A DNA stretch of 64,000 nucleotides from Acidimicrobiaceae bacterium (lineage in GTDB: Bacteria > Actinomycetota > Acidimicrobiia > Acidimicrobiales > Aldehydirespiratoraceae), in NCBI GenBank assembly GCA_009842325.1, contig VYFQ01000024.1:62001-126000 (forward strand), in the 5' to 3' direction. The translations under genes were made by a program, and so were the position numbers. This document shows positions 7,994 to 15,702 of this stretch, one piece after another. The notes under the pieces are model-generated. The model worked only from the letters and a program-made list of their open reading frames with translations, had not been told where the DNA came from and did no database searches. Position 1 is the first letter of the stretch. The number at the start of each line of letters is the position of its first letter.

Positions 7994-8944
7994 TTATCGA
8001 CGGGGCGGGTCGAGGGCGTCGCGCAGGCCGTCTCCGATGAAGTTGATGCACAGCACGGTGGCCACGATGGCCAGGCCTGGAGCCCACACCAGCCAGGGCG
8101 CGGTGATCATGAAGCCCTCATTGCCCCCGAGCATGTTTCCCCAGGTGGCTGTATGGGCCGCGCTCACCCCCATCCCGAGGAAGCTCAGCGTCGACTCCGC
8201 GAGGATGGCACCGGCCACCGTCAACGACACCGCCACGACGATCTCGCCCACCAGGTTGGGCAGCAGATCGCGCACCATGATGCGGCGACCGGGCACGCCG
8301 AGCGAGACGGCGGCCTCCACGAACTGGTTCTCGCACAGCGACAGCACCTTGGCCCGCACGATCCGGGCCGGGACCATCCAGCTGACTGCGGCCAAGACGA
8401 TCACCACGTCGAGCACGCTGTCGCCCAGTATTCGAGCCGCCATGATCACCACCATCAGGCTCGGGAGCGCCAGCATGGTGTCGGTGAGGCGCATCAGCGC
8501 CGAGTCCACCCAACCCCGGCAGTAGCCCGCCACCAGCCCCACCGCCGTTCCCACGACGCCGCTGATCAGCGCCACCGACACCCCGACCAGCAGGGAGATC
8601 CGGCCTCCGTAGAGGATCCGGCTCAGCGTGTCCCGCCCGAGGGTGTCCGACCCCAGCAGGAAGTCGCGGCCCGGCGGTTCCAGGATCTTGTCCAGGTGCT
8701 GCTCGGTGGCACCATGGGGAGCTACCCAGTCGGCGAATACCGCGCACAGCGCGATCAAGGCGAACACTGCCAGCGAGGCGGTCGCCAGACGGTGCTTGCG
8801 GAACCGTCGCCACACGGTCCGCCAGTGCGGCGCGATCTCATCGCCGGGTGTCTCGAGCGGCTGCCCCGCCATCGACCGCCTGTCGGCGAGCCGGCCCTCG
8901 CCCCGGTGCTGGTAGCCCGGCCGCGACGACGAGTGCTCAGCCAT
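7994..8944 (-). CDS. ABC transporter permease, DppC/OppC type
   Basis: 316-aa inner-membrane subunit of a peptide/nickel/opine-type (family 5) importer. A cytoplasmic N-terminal segment precedes the first membrane helix (TASLAVFALIALCAVFADWV), followed by the LGSDTLGRDTLSRILYGGR block and about five further helices. The EAA-type cytoplasmic loop lies around EAAVSLGVPGRRIMVRDLLPN, and the tail LGDGLRDALDP-like sequence (here FIGDGLRDALDPPRR) is diagnostic. Its start overlaps the stop of the upstream permease by eight bases. No ATP-binding subunit is encoded next to it. Confidence 0.9.
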   Translation of the reverse strand: MAEHSSSRPGYQHRGEGRLADRRSMAGQPLETPGDEIAPHWRTVWRRFRKHRLATASLAVFALIALCAVFADWVAPHGATEQHLDKILEPPGRDFLLGSDTLGRDTLSRILYGGRISLLVGVSVALISGVVGTAVGLVAGYCRGWVDSALMRLTDTMLALPSLMVVIMAARILGDSVLDVVIVLAAVSWMVPARIVRAKVLSLCENQFVEAAVSLGVPGRRIMVRDLLPNLVGEIVVAVSLTVAGAILAESTLSFLGMGVSAAHTATWGNMLGGNEGFMITAPWLVWAPGLAIVATVLCINFIGDGLRDALDPPRR

Positions 8945-9917
8945 AACGGATCCTCGGGTCGAGCACCGCGTAGAGCAGATCGGCCAGCAGGTTCATCAAG
9001 AACACCGCGGCCGAGACGATCATCACAGTGGCCAGCAGCACCGGGTAGTCGCCGCCGGTCATCGCGTCGAGGAACAGCAGGCCCATGCCCGGGTACTGGA
9101 AGACCCGCTCGGTGACGATCAGGCCGCCCACCAGCAGACCGAGATCCACCGCGGCCAGCGTCGTCACCGGGATCAGCGCATTGCGTACGCCGTGGTGCAC
9201 GACCACATGGCGTTCGGGCAGGCCCTTGGCCCGGGCGGTGGAGATGTAGTCCATGCCCATCACGTCGAGCATGGACGACCTCATGTAGCGGCTGTAGGCC
9301 GCGATCAACTGCAGCGACAGCGTCATCGTTGGCAGCGCGAGATGCCGCGCCCTGTCGAGCAGGTCGAAGCCCTGCTGGCCGGGCGAGTAGATCCCGGCGG
9401 TGGGCAGCAACGGCGCTCCGAGCCGGAGCCACTCGGCCAGGTACAGGCCGAACATCAGCTGCAGCATCAGGCCCAGCCAGAACACGGGGATCGAGATGCC
9501 CAGGAACGACACAGTGGTCGAGGCCCGGTCGATGACGGAGCCCGGCCGCAGCGCCGACAAGGTGCCGACGACCAACCCGACCGCCAGCGAGAAGGCCATC
9601 GCCACCACGATCAGCAGCAGCGTGTTGGCCATAGCGCTTCTCACCAGCGGCCATACCTCTTGGCCGTTGCGGACCAGTGACGTGCCCAGATCCCCGGTCA
9701 CGAAGTTGCCGAGCCACGTCAGGTAGCGCACGCCGAACGGCTCTTCAAGGCCGAGGGATTCGATGTAGGCCCTTCTGGCCTCTGGACTTATCCGAGGGTT
9801 GAGAGTGAGCTGGGCGGCAGGACTGGAGATCTCGCCCGCCGCCCAGAATGTGGCGAACGAGATAGCCAGGAGAATGGGAACGGTGACCGCGAGACGCCCC
9901 GCCGCGTAGCGGATCAA
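8937..9917 (-). CDS. ABC transporter permease, DppB/OppB type
   Basis: 326-aa inner-membrane permease pairing with the DppC-type protein. It begins MIRYAAGRLAVTVPILLAIS (first helix) and has the FGVRYLTWLGNFVTGDLGTSL block typical of DppB, the MRSSMLDVMGMDYISTARAKGL coupling loop and TERVFQYPGMGLLFLDA near the end, with the C-terminal DLLYAVLDPRIRYG. The start at 9917 is TTG, seven bases after the substrate-binding-protein stop codon. Confidence 0.9.
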   Translation of the reverse strand: MIRYAAGRLAVTVPILLAISFATFWAAGEISSPAAQLTLNPRISPEARRAYIESLGLEEPFGVRYLTWLGNFVTGDLGTSLVRNGQEVWPLVRSAMANTLLLIVVAMAFSLAVGLVVGTLSALRPGSVIDRASTTVSFLGISIPVFWLGLMLQLMFGLYLAEWLRLGAPLLPTAGIYSPGQQGFDLLDRARHLALPTMTLSLQLIAAYSRYMRSSMLDVMGMDYISTARAKGLPERHVVVHHGVRNALIPVTTLAAVDLGLLVGGLIVTERVFQYPGMGLLFLDAMTGGDYPVLLATVMIVSAAVFLMNLLADLLYAVLDPRIRYG

Positions 9918-9924
9918 CCGCGGG

Positions 9925-11715
9925 TCACCCGATCACGGTCCAGTCGTAGAGGTCGTAGAAGCCCCCGTAGACGCTCGACACCCAGCCTCCGGGCCCCTCC
10001 AGGACGCCGGGGTCCCAGGCCAGCAGGTTGGGGAGCACGTACAGCGGGATCCAGGGAACGTCGGAAGCCAGCAGTGTGCCAAGCTCGCGCACGAGTTCGA
10101 GGCGGGCGGCCTCGTCGACCTCGGCGTCGATGGCGAAGGCCAAGTCGCTGGCCTGCCGGCTGGCGTAGGCGGTGAAGTTCTGGCCGCTGAAACCGTTGGC
10201 CTCGCTGGGGATGCCGTCGATGTCGTAGTGGGCGGTCACGGTCGGATCGGGGGTGGTGCTGTTGGCGAACAGGGCCACCGGACCGAAGTTCATGGCCGGG
10301 AGCCGGTTCTGGAACAGCTCGCCCGGGTCGTAGTTGATGATCTCCCAGCCGATCCCGAAGGGCCTCGTCATCTCGGTCACGAGGGCCTGCACGTCTTCGC
10401 GGCGCTTGTTGCCGGCCACGGTGTTCCACTGCAGCACCAACTCGACGCCCTCGTCGTTCACCCACAGGCCCTCGGGATCGGGGCGGGTCCAGCCGTCCTC
10501 GGTGAGCAGCCGCTCGACGGCGGCCATGTCCTGGCGGTAGTGGGCGAAGTCGTCGGCGCACCAGTCCCCGAAGGCCGGGTTCCAGCCGGCGCACTGCAGC
10601 ACCACCGGATCGTCGATGATGGGACCGAGGGCCACGTCGGCGATCTCTTCCCGATCGAGGGCGTAGGCCAGGGCCTGCCGCAAGTTCTTGGTGATCTCGA
10701 AGTACCGGTCCGGCGCGATCTGGTTGATCCACAGACCCTCGATGAACGTTCCCGCTCCCGAGACGAACGTCAGCGGCGGGGCCAGGCGCTCCTTGGCGCC
10801 GGGGAACGGCTGGGGGAAGGCGGCCATGGCCTCGCCGGTCTGGAGGGCCACGATCTCGGTGTCGGTGTCCTCCCGGGGGACCATCACCACCCGGTCCACC
10901 AGAGGCATGCGTTCGGGGACCCAGTAGTTCTCGTTGGGGACGAGGATGTGCTGTTGCTGGCTCCAGGACTCCTGGCGCCAGGGTCCTCCCGAGATCGGTA
11001 TCGAGTCGTTCCAGTGGCCGGAGATGTCGGTCTGGCCGTCGAAGGCGTGGGCGGGCAGGATCCCGTCGAGTCCGCCGAAGAGTTCACGCCAGGGCGCATA
11101 GGACTCGGACAGCGTGACGATCGCGGTGTGAGGATCGTCATGGCTCACATCGGTGATGAGGTCGTACCCGATGGTGTTGAGAGAGCCCTCGGTCTCGATG
11201 ATCGCCCGCCAGGTGAACCACACGTCGGTGCTGGTAATGGGCGTGCCGTCACTCCAGCGCGCCTCAGGATTGAGCCGGTATGTGATCGTGAGCGTGCCGT
11301 CGTCGTTGAGCACTGCTCCGCCATTCTCCACCGTCGGCGCCTCCATCAGAACCGGCGAGGCACCGATGTTGTGGTCGACATCGAACTCCATGAGGCGGGG
11401 CACGATGTGCACTAGCACCGACCAACTGAGCCAGGTCGCGTTGTTGCAGGAGGTAATCGGGTTGAGGCACTCGGGCCACTGCTCCACGGCCAGCACGATC
11501 TCGCCGCCGGGACGGTCGGCGGCGGGCTCAATCGGCTCCGGAGCCGTGTCGGCGGAACCGGCGGTCGTGACGGCGGGATCGGTCGCGCTGTCGCTGCCCG
11601 CCGCTTCGCCGTCCGTCGACCCGCCGCAAGCCGCCACCGCTATCAGCACGGCCAGCGCCAGCAAGCCCCGCATGTGTCCGAGATACTGCGACGGCTTTGC
11701 CGGATGCGTTTTCAC
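9925..11715 (-). CDS. ABC transporter substrate-binding lipoprotein, family 5
   Basis: 596-aa extracytoplasmic solute-binding protein (SBP_bac_5) for peptides, opines or similar compounds. A lipoprotein signal ends in LLALAVLIAVAACGG, with the lipidated Cys at residue 30 from the GTG start at 11715, or residue 16 from the ATG at 11673. The shorter start gives a more ordinary signal peptide, and neither has a clear ribosome site. A Thr/Ala/Glu/Pro-rich linker follows, then family blocks YRLNPEARWSDGTPITSTDV and RQALAYALDREEIAD. First gene of the three-gene importer operon with both permeases. Confidence 0.9.
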   Translation of the reverse strand: MKTHPAKPSQYLGHMRGLLALAVLIAVAACGGSTDGEAAGSDSATDPAVTTAGSADTAPEPIEPAADRPGGEIVLAVEQWPECLNPITSCNNATWLSWSVLVHIVPRLMEFDVDHNIGASPVLMEAPTVENGGAVLNDDGTLTITYRLNPEARWSDGTPITSTDVWFTWRAIIETEGSLNTIGYDLITDVSHDDPHTAIVTLSESYAPWRELFGGLDGILPAHAFDGQTDISGHWNDSIPISGGPWRQESWSQQQHILVPNENYWVPERMPLVDRVVMVPREDTDTEIVALQTGEAMAAFPQPFPGAKERLAPPLTFVSGAGTFIEGLWINQIAPDRYFEITKNLRQALAYALDREEIADVALGPIIDDPVVLQCAGWNPAFGDWCADDFAHYRQDMAAVERLLTEDGWTRPDPEGLWVNDEGVELVLQWNTVAGNKRREDVQALVTEMTRPFGIGWEIINYDPGELFQNRLPAMNFGPVALFANSTTPDPTVTAHYDIDGIPSEANGFSGQNFTAYASRQASDLAFAIDAEVDEAARLELVRELGTLLASDVPWIPLYVLPNLLAWDPGVLEGPGGWVSSVYGGFYDLYDWTVIG

Positions 11716-11773
11716 GGAGTCTCAGACTAGCCGTCACCGCCGTCACGGCGTGAGCGGCGCGGGGGTGGCTCAG

Positions 11774-13075
11774 CTAGCGGAGGCGCGGGCGGCGTAGGAG
11801 GTTGGCCGCGACCGCTGAGGCCCGCAGCGGCCACGGATCGAAGGTGCCCTGCTCGGCGACGGGCGGGGCCGGTCGTGTGAACATGCGGTACAAGACGTAC
11901 AGGGCGATGACGGCGTGGCACACGATCAAGACCCCGAAATAGGCCCACGGCGCGACGGCAGCCATCAGCAGCCCGCCCAGCGTCGGCCCGATCACGGCCC
12001 CGATCCCGCTGACCCGTACCAGCGATGCGCTGGCTCCGGTCAGTTGCGCGGGCGAGACGCTGTCGGCGGTGGTGGCCACGGCCAGCGAGTACAGCGGGAA
12101 CGTCGAGCCGCCGTGGACGAACATCAGCAGCAGCGACAGCGCCGATCCCACGGACACCATCAGATGCAGCCCCGCCGAACCCGCCGCGATGATGGCCACG
12201 ACCAGGATCACGTAGCGGCGCGGCACCCGGTCCGAGGAGCTGCCGACGAGCCACTGGAACGCCACCGACCCCACCATCGACGACACCACAAAGAGCGAGA
12301 TCCGGGTGTTGGAGAGACCCTCGGAGGCGGCGTAGAACGCACCGAGTCCCATCAGGCAGCCCTGCGAGACGCCGACCCAGAACGCGGTGAGCAGCCCCAG
12401 GGGCACGACCTTGACCAGCTCCCGCAACGAGATCGGCTCGGGCACCACCAACGGCGGCGCGGTGGACGCCGACAACGCCACTGGCACCAGCGCGAACGAG
12501 ATCAGAGCCGAGGACACCACGAACAGCTTGAAGCCGCCGGGATCGGCGAGGTTGAGCATCAACTGGCCCACGCCCATCCCACCCATGGTCACGATCATGT
12601 AGCGCGACAGCATCCGGCCCCGGGTGGCGTTGGTGGCCATGTCGTTGAGCCACGATTCCACGGTCACCAGGATCCCGGCCAGGCACAGCCCGTAGGCGAA
12701 CCTCAGCAGCGTCCACGACACCGGATGGATCCAGACCACGTGCAGAATGGCGGCGGCCGAGCCCACCGAGGACAGGGCGGCGAACACCCGGATATGGCCC
12801 ACGGAGGCGATGAAGTGCTCGGCCGCCCGGGTTCCGAACAGGAAGCCTAGGAAGTAGCCGGCCATCACTATGCCGGTCACGGCCAGTCCGAAGTCCTCCA
12901 GCTCAGCCCGCACCCCCAGCGCGACCCGCAGCAGACCGTTGCAGCTCATGACCAGGGCCACGCCGACGAGCAACGACCTGACCGCGCCGAAGCTGTCGCC
13001 GCGCGGCGCGATCCAAGGTCCGCCCGTCAGCCCTTCGTCGCCGGGCTCGGGCCGCACCACGGCGCCTGAGGCCAC
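11774..13075 (-). CDS. MFS transporter
   Basis: 433-aa major facilitator with about 12 hydrophobic helices. The first loop motif is present as MAGYFLGFLFGTRAAEHFI, and helix 5 reads GLCLAGILVTVESWLNDMAT followed by TRGRMLSRYM. This ESWLND/RGR pattern is seen in the YcaD-like subgroup of bacterial MFS proteins. The substrate is unknown. It is read in the same direction as the neighbouring ABC importer operon (stop 58 bases from that start) but has its own upstream region with a candidate CRP-type site at 13122-13137. Confidence 0.88.
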   Translation of the reverse strand: MASGAVVRPEPGDEGLTGGPWIAPRGDSFGAVRSLLVGVALVMSCNGLLRVALGVRAELEDFGLAVTGIVMAGYFLGFLFGTRAAEHFIASVGHIRVFAALSSVGSAAAILHVVWIHPVSWTLLRFAYGLCLAGILVTVESWLNDMATNATRGRMLSRYMIVTMGGMGVGQLMLNLADPGGFKLFVVSSALISFALVPVALSASTAPPLVVPEPISLRELVKVVPLGLLTAFWVGVSQGCLMGLGAFYAASEGLSNTRISLFVVSSMVGSVAFQWLVGSSSDRVPRRYVILVVAIIAAGSAGLHLMVSVGSALSLLLMFVHGGSTFPLYSLAVATTADSVSPAQLTGASASLVRVSGIGAVIGPTLGGLLMAAVAPWAYFGVLIVCHAVIALYVLYRMFTRPAPPVAEQGTFDPWPLRASAVAANLLRRPRLR

Positions 13076-13121
13076 GACGGGATCGTAGTGACGAGCCCTG
13101 ACGGCAAGCCCGCAATTCGCT

Positions 13122-13137
13122 CGTGACTTTCGTCACA
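13122..13137. promoter_or_regulatory. CRP/FNR-like palindrome upstream of the MFS gene
   Basis: CGTGACTTTCGTCACA: a GTGA-N6-TCAC palindrome differing by one outer base from the TGTGA-N6-TCACA consensus of CRP-family regulators. It lies 46 bases upstream of the MFS start in the 109-bp gap before the hydrolase gene. Confidence 0.4.
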
Positions 13138-13184
13138 GGAGATGCGGATCGGCCCAACCGCCCTCTCTGGAGGGCCGGATTGCG

Positions 13185-13982
13185 TCAGGTTCGAGCCAAG
13201 GCTGCAGCGATGGCCTTGCGCACCGGGATGGGGCTCTCGATCTGCAGGAAGTGGCCCACCCGATCGAGGTAGACGCTGTGCACGTCCCCGAAGGCGTCGA
13301 TCATTCCCGCGGCCCGCTTATTCGGGGTCATCTTGTCCTCACGGCCGAGCACCAGCGTCACGGGGCACTGCACCCGGGCCGCAGCTTGCTCGGCGCCGTC
13401 GTAGGCGTCGCAGGCAGCCAGATCATTGGCCAGCACTCCCGGCCGCGCCCGGTCCAGCAGCGAGGTGTTGCCCCCGATGAGCCACATGCCCGGTGAGGCG
13501 TGCCCGCCTGTGTGCGCTCGACTGCCTATGCCCCAGGAGGTGATGAGCCGCCCGGCCACGGGGTCGTCGGCATCGGCTGCCGATTGCAGTGCGGGATGCA
13601 CCGGCATCGCCCCCGCGGTGCCCAGCAGTACCAGCGATCGGGCCACCTCGGGCCGCTGGGCGGCCGCTTCCAGCGCCACGAACGTGCCCATCGAATGCCC
13701 CACCAGGTGGGCAGGTGCCAAGCCCAGGGCTTCAGTGGTTCCCGCCAGCCACTCCCCCATCTCCTCGATGCTCGCCAGCGCGGGACCCTCACTGCCGCCG
13801 TGTCCGGGCAGGTCCACCGCTGCGGCCCGGTAGCCGTGGTGCGCGATCCAGCGGGTCTGGAGCTGCCACACCGTGCGGTCACCGCCCGCTCCGTGCACCA
13901 GCACCACCGCAGGCTCGTCGCCGTCAATGCTGCGTCCCCCGGTGGCACAACGCACCACCCGCCCGTCGATCAGCGCTTCCAC
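13185..13982 (-). CDS. Alpha/beta-fold hydrolase
   Basis: 265-aa cytoplasmic hydrolase from the chosen GTG start. Oxyanion-hole segment VVLVHGAGGDRTVW, nucleophile elbow GHSMG (in HLVGHSMGTFVAL), late acidic residue in VLGREDKMTPNK and catalytic His in VGHFLQIE complete the Ser-Asp-His triad. The GTG at 13982 falls 13 bases after the metY stop and has GAGAG upstream. An ATG at 14036 would give 283 aa but reads an overlap into metY with low-quality sequence. Substrate unknown; the family includes esterases, lactonases and C-C hydrolases. Probably cotranscribed with metY. Confidence 0.87.
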   Translation of the reverse strand: MEALIDGRVVRCATGGRSIDGDEPAVVLVHGAGGDRTVWQLQTRWIAHHGYRAAAVDLPGHGGSEGPALASIEEMGEWLAGTTEALGLAPAHLVGHSMGTFVALEAAAQRPEVARSLVLLGTAGAMPVHPALQSAADADDPVAGRLITSWGIGSRAHTGGHASPGMWLIGGNTSLLDRARPGVLANDLAACDAYDGAEQAAARVQCPVTLVLGREDKMTPNKRAAGMIDAFGDVHSVYLDRVGHFLQIESPIPVRKAIAAALART

Positions 13983-13995
13983 GTCGGCTCGGCTC

Positions 13996-15288
13996 TCAGC
14001 GCTGCGAGGCCTTGAGGGCCCGCTCCAAGTCCTCAATTATGTCGCGGGGGTCCTCCAGGCCGACCGAGATCCGCACGAGGTCCTCCCCCACTCCGGACGC
14101 GGCCAGGTCTTCGGCCGACATCTGCTGGTGGGTGGTGCTGGCCGGGTGGATCACCAGCGTCTTGGCGTCGCCCACGTTGGCCAGATGGGAGGCCAGGCGG
14201 ACCGCAGCGATGAACTTGGCCCCGGCGTCGCGCCCTCCGGCGATGCCGAAGCTCAGGATGGCCCCCGTTCCTCTCGGATAGAGCCGGCGGGCCAGCTCGT
14301 GGTCGGGATGGCTGGACAGGGAGGGGTACTTGACCCAGGTCACCGCGTCGTTGGCCGCCAATGCCTCGGCCACGGCCTCGGTGTTGGCCACATGGCGCTG
14401 CATCCGAAGCGGCAGCGTCTCGACACCCGACAGGATCTGGAAGGCGTTGGCCGGGCTCATGCACGCGCCGAAGTCACGCAGTCCCTCCGCTCGGGCCCGG
14501 CTGATGAAGGCTCCCGGACCGAACTCGTCGCTGAAGCTGATGCCGTGGTAGCCGGCGTAGGGCTCGGTGATTGTGGGAAACAGGCCTGAGGCGTCCCAGT
14601 CGAAGTGGCCGCCGTCGACGAGCACGCCACCGAGAGCGATGCCGTGGCCGCCCAGGAACTTGGTGGCCGAGTGCATCACAATGTCGGCGCCGTGCTCGAT
14701 GGGGCGGATGAGGTACGGGGTCGAGAACGTGGCGTCCACCATGAGAGGCAGCCCGCGGGCGTGAGCTACTTCGGCAACTGCGCCGATGTCGAGCACCTCT
14801 ATGCCCGGATTGCCGAGCGTCTCTGCGAATACGAGTCGGGTGTCGGAGCCGATGGCCGCCGCGAATTCGTCGGGACTGCGGGGGTCCACGAACGTCGTCG
14901 TGATGCCGAAGCGAGGCAGGGTCAGGTTGAGCATGTTGTGGGTGCCGCCGTAGATGTTGCGGCTGGCCACGATGTGGCCGCCGGTGTCCATCAGGGTGGC
15001 CACGGCCAGGAAGAAGGCGGCTTGGCCGCTGGCGGTGGCCACCGCGCCCACACCACCCTCCAGTGCAGCCACCCGCTCCTCGAACACGGCCACGGTCGGG
15101 TTGGAGATCCGGGAGTAGATGTGGCCCGGTATCTCGAGGTTGAACAGCCCGGCCGCGTGGTCGGTGTCCTCGAAGGAGTACGAGGTGGTGAAGTAGATGG
15201 GCACGGCTCTGGCGCCCGTCGTCGGATCGCTGTGCTGGCCGGCGTGAAGGCTGAGAGTGTCGAAACGCAGGAAGTCGGGCTCTACCAC
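13996..15288 (-). CDS. metY: O-acetylhomoserine sulfhydrylase / aminocarboxypropyltransferase
   Basis: 430-aa PLP enzyme of the Cys/Met-metabolism family that makes homocysteine from O-acetylhomoserine and sulfide. It starts MVEPDFLRFDTLSLHAGQ and has the family-defining insert YSFEDTDHAAGLFNLEIPGH and SRISNPTVAVFEERVAALEGG. PLP contacts fall in TLGNPGIEV, and the Schiff-base Lys in HSATKFLGGHG. The long MetY-type insertion between the PLP lysine and ETLPLRMQRHVANT distinguishes it from cystathionine synthases. Homocysteine made here could accept methyl groups from methyl-THF produced by the corrinoid system, which is inference from proximity. Confidence 0.93.
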   Translation of the reverse strand: MVEPDFLRFDTLSLHAGQHSDPTTGARAVPIYFTTSYSFEDTDHAAGLFNLEIPGHIYSRISNPTVAVFEERVAALEGGVGAVATASGQAAFFLAVATLMDTGGHIVASRNIYGGTHNMLNLTLPRFGITTTFVDPRSPDEFAAAIGSDTRLVFAETLGNPGIEVLDIGAVAEVAHARGLPLMVDATFSTPYLIRPIEHGADIVMHSATKFLGGHGIALGGVLVDGGHFDWDASGLFPTITEPYAGYHGISFSDEFGPGAFISRARAEGLRDFGACMSPANAFQILSGVETLPLRMQRHVANTEAVAEALAANDAVTWVKYPSLSSHPDHELARRLYPRGTGAILSFGIAGGRDAGAKFIAAVRLASHLANVGDAKTLVIHPASTTHQQMSAEDLAASGVGEDLVRISVGLEDPRDIIEDLERALKASQR

Positions 15289-15388
15289 ACCGGCGAGCCT
15301 AAAGGCTGAAGGGCCAAGGCCGGACGCGTCGAGGCCCTCGCCGTTCGGCTGGGGGGAGACCGATCTCGGCGGGGGCCTCGAGTTGGGT

Positions 15389-15406
15389 GAGGGGCTTACG
15401 CCCCTC
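15389..15406. promoter_or_regulatory. Perfect hairpin in the metY leader
   Basis: GAGGGGCTTACGCCCCTC on the plus strand: seven-base-pair arms around a four-base loop. On the minus strand it follows a second hairpin at 15434-15450 (GTCCGC / GCGGAC) that overlaps the stop of the small ORF. No T-run follows on either strand, so it is not a clear terminator; processing site or attenuator is possible. No known SAM riboswitch core was recognised. Confidence 0.4.
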
Positions 15407-15438
15407 GGGAGGGAATCGTCGTGCTGACTAGTGGTCCG

Positions 15439-15588
15439 CTAGCGGCGGACCCGGTAGGGGCGGCCGGCGGCCTCGCCGGTCACCCGCAGCAGGCTCTCGA
15501 CCACGCCTACGGCATAGCCGGGCCCTAAGGCGTCTCGCCACACAGTGTTGGCGTTGACCATGGTGTTGCTGAACGGAATTGGGCTCAT
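15439..15588 (-). CDS. Small ORF, 49 aa, unknown
   Basis: ATG at 15588 with a strong GAGGAGG ribosome site eight to nine bases upstream, and TAG at 15439-15441. The peptide starts MSPIPFSNTMVNANTVWRDA, continues with a hydrophobic stretch (YAVGVVESLLRVTG) and ends in a basic tail (GRPYRVRR). No family recognised. It lies between the GMC oxidoreductase stop and metY on the same strand, downstream of a consensus CRP-type site. The codon third positions are GC-rich like real genes here, but the first third is less so. It could be a genuine small protein or a remnant. Confidence 0.5.
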   Translation of the reverse strand: MSPIPFSNTMVNANTVWRDALGPGYAVGVVESLLRVTGEAAGRPYRVRR

Positions 15589-15686
15589 TCTCGCTCCTCC
15601 TCTGCCTGTGTACGCCACATCGTCGGCTGTCCTCAGATTGTTTCGCCGATCACCGCGAATTGCAACGAATTGGAGGTCAGAGGGGG

Positions 15687-15702
15687 TGTGATTTAGGTCA
15701 CA
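15687..15702. promoter_or_regulatory. Consensus CRP/GlxR-type binding site
   Basis: TGTGATTTAGGTCACA matches TGTGA-N2-TA-N2-TCACA, the GlxR/CRP consensus of actinobacteria, at every defined position. It overlaps the GMC oxidoreductase stop codon (15693-15695) and sits about 100 bases upstream of the 49-aa ORF. It could activate a promoter for that ORF and metY, or form part of a 3' hairpin (arms GGTGTGA / TCACACC, 15685-15704). Confidence 0.5.

Noticed and set aside
10228-11415. 395-codon frame on the plus strand
   Set aside because: Antisense to the substrate-binding protein gene, which has a clear lipobox and family motifs.
15289-15438. SAM-type riboswitch before metY
   Set aside because: The 150-bp region has two hairpins but lacks the conserved cores of SAM-I, SAM-II or SAM-IV as far as can be judged by eye.
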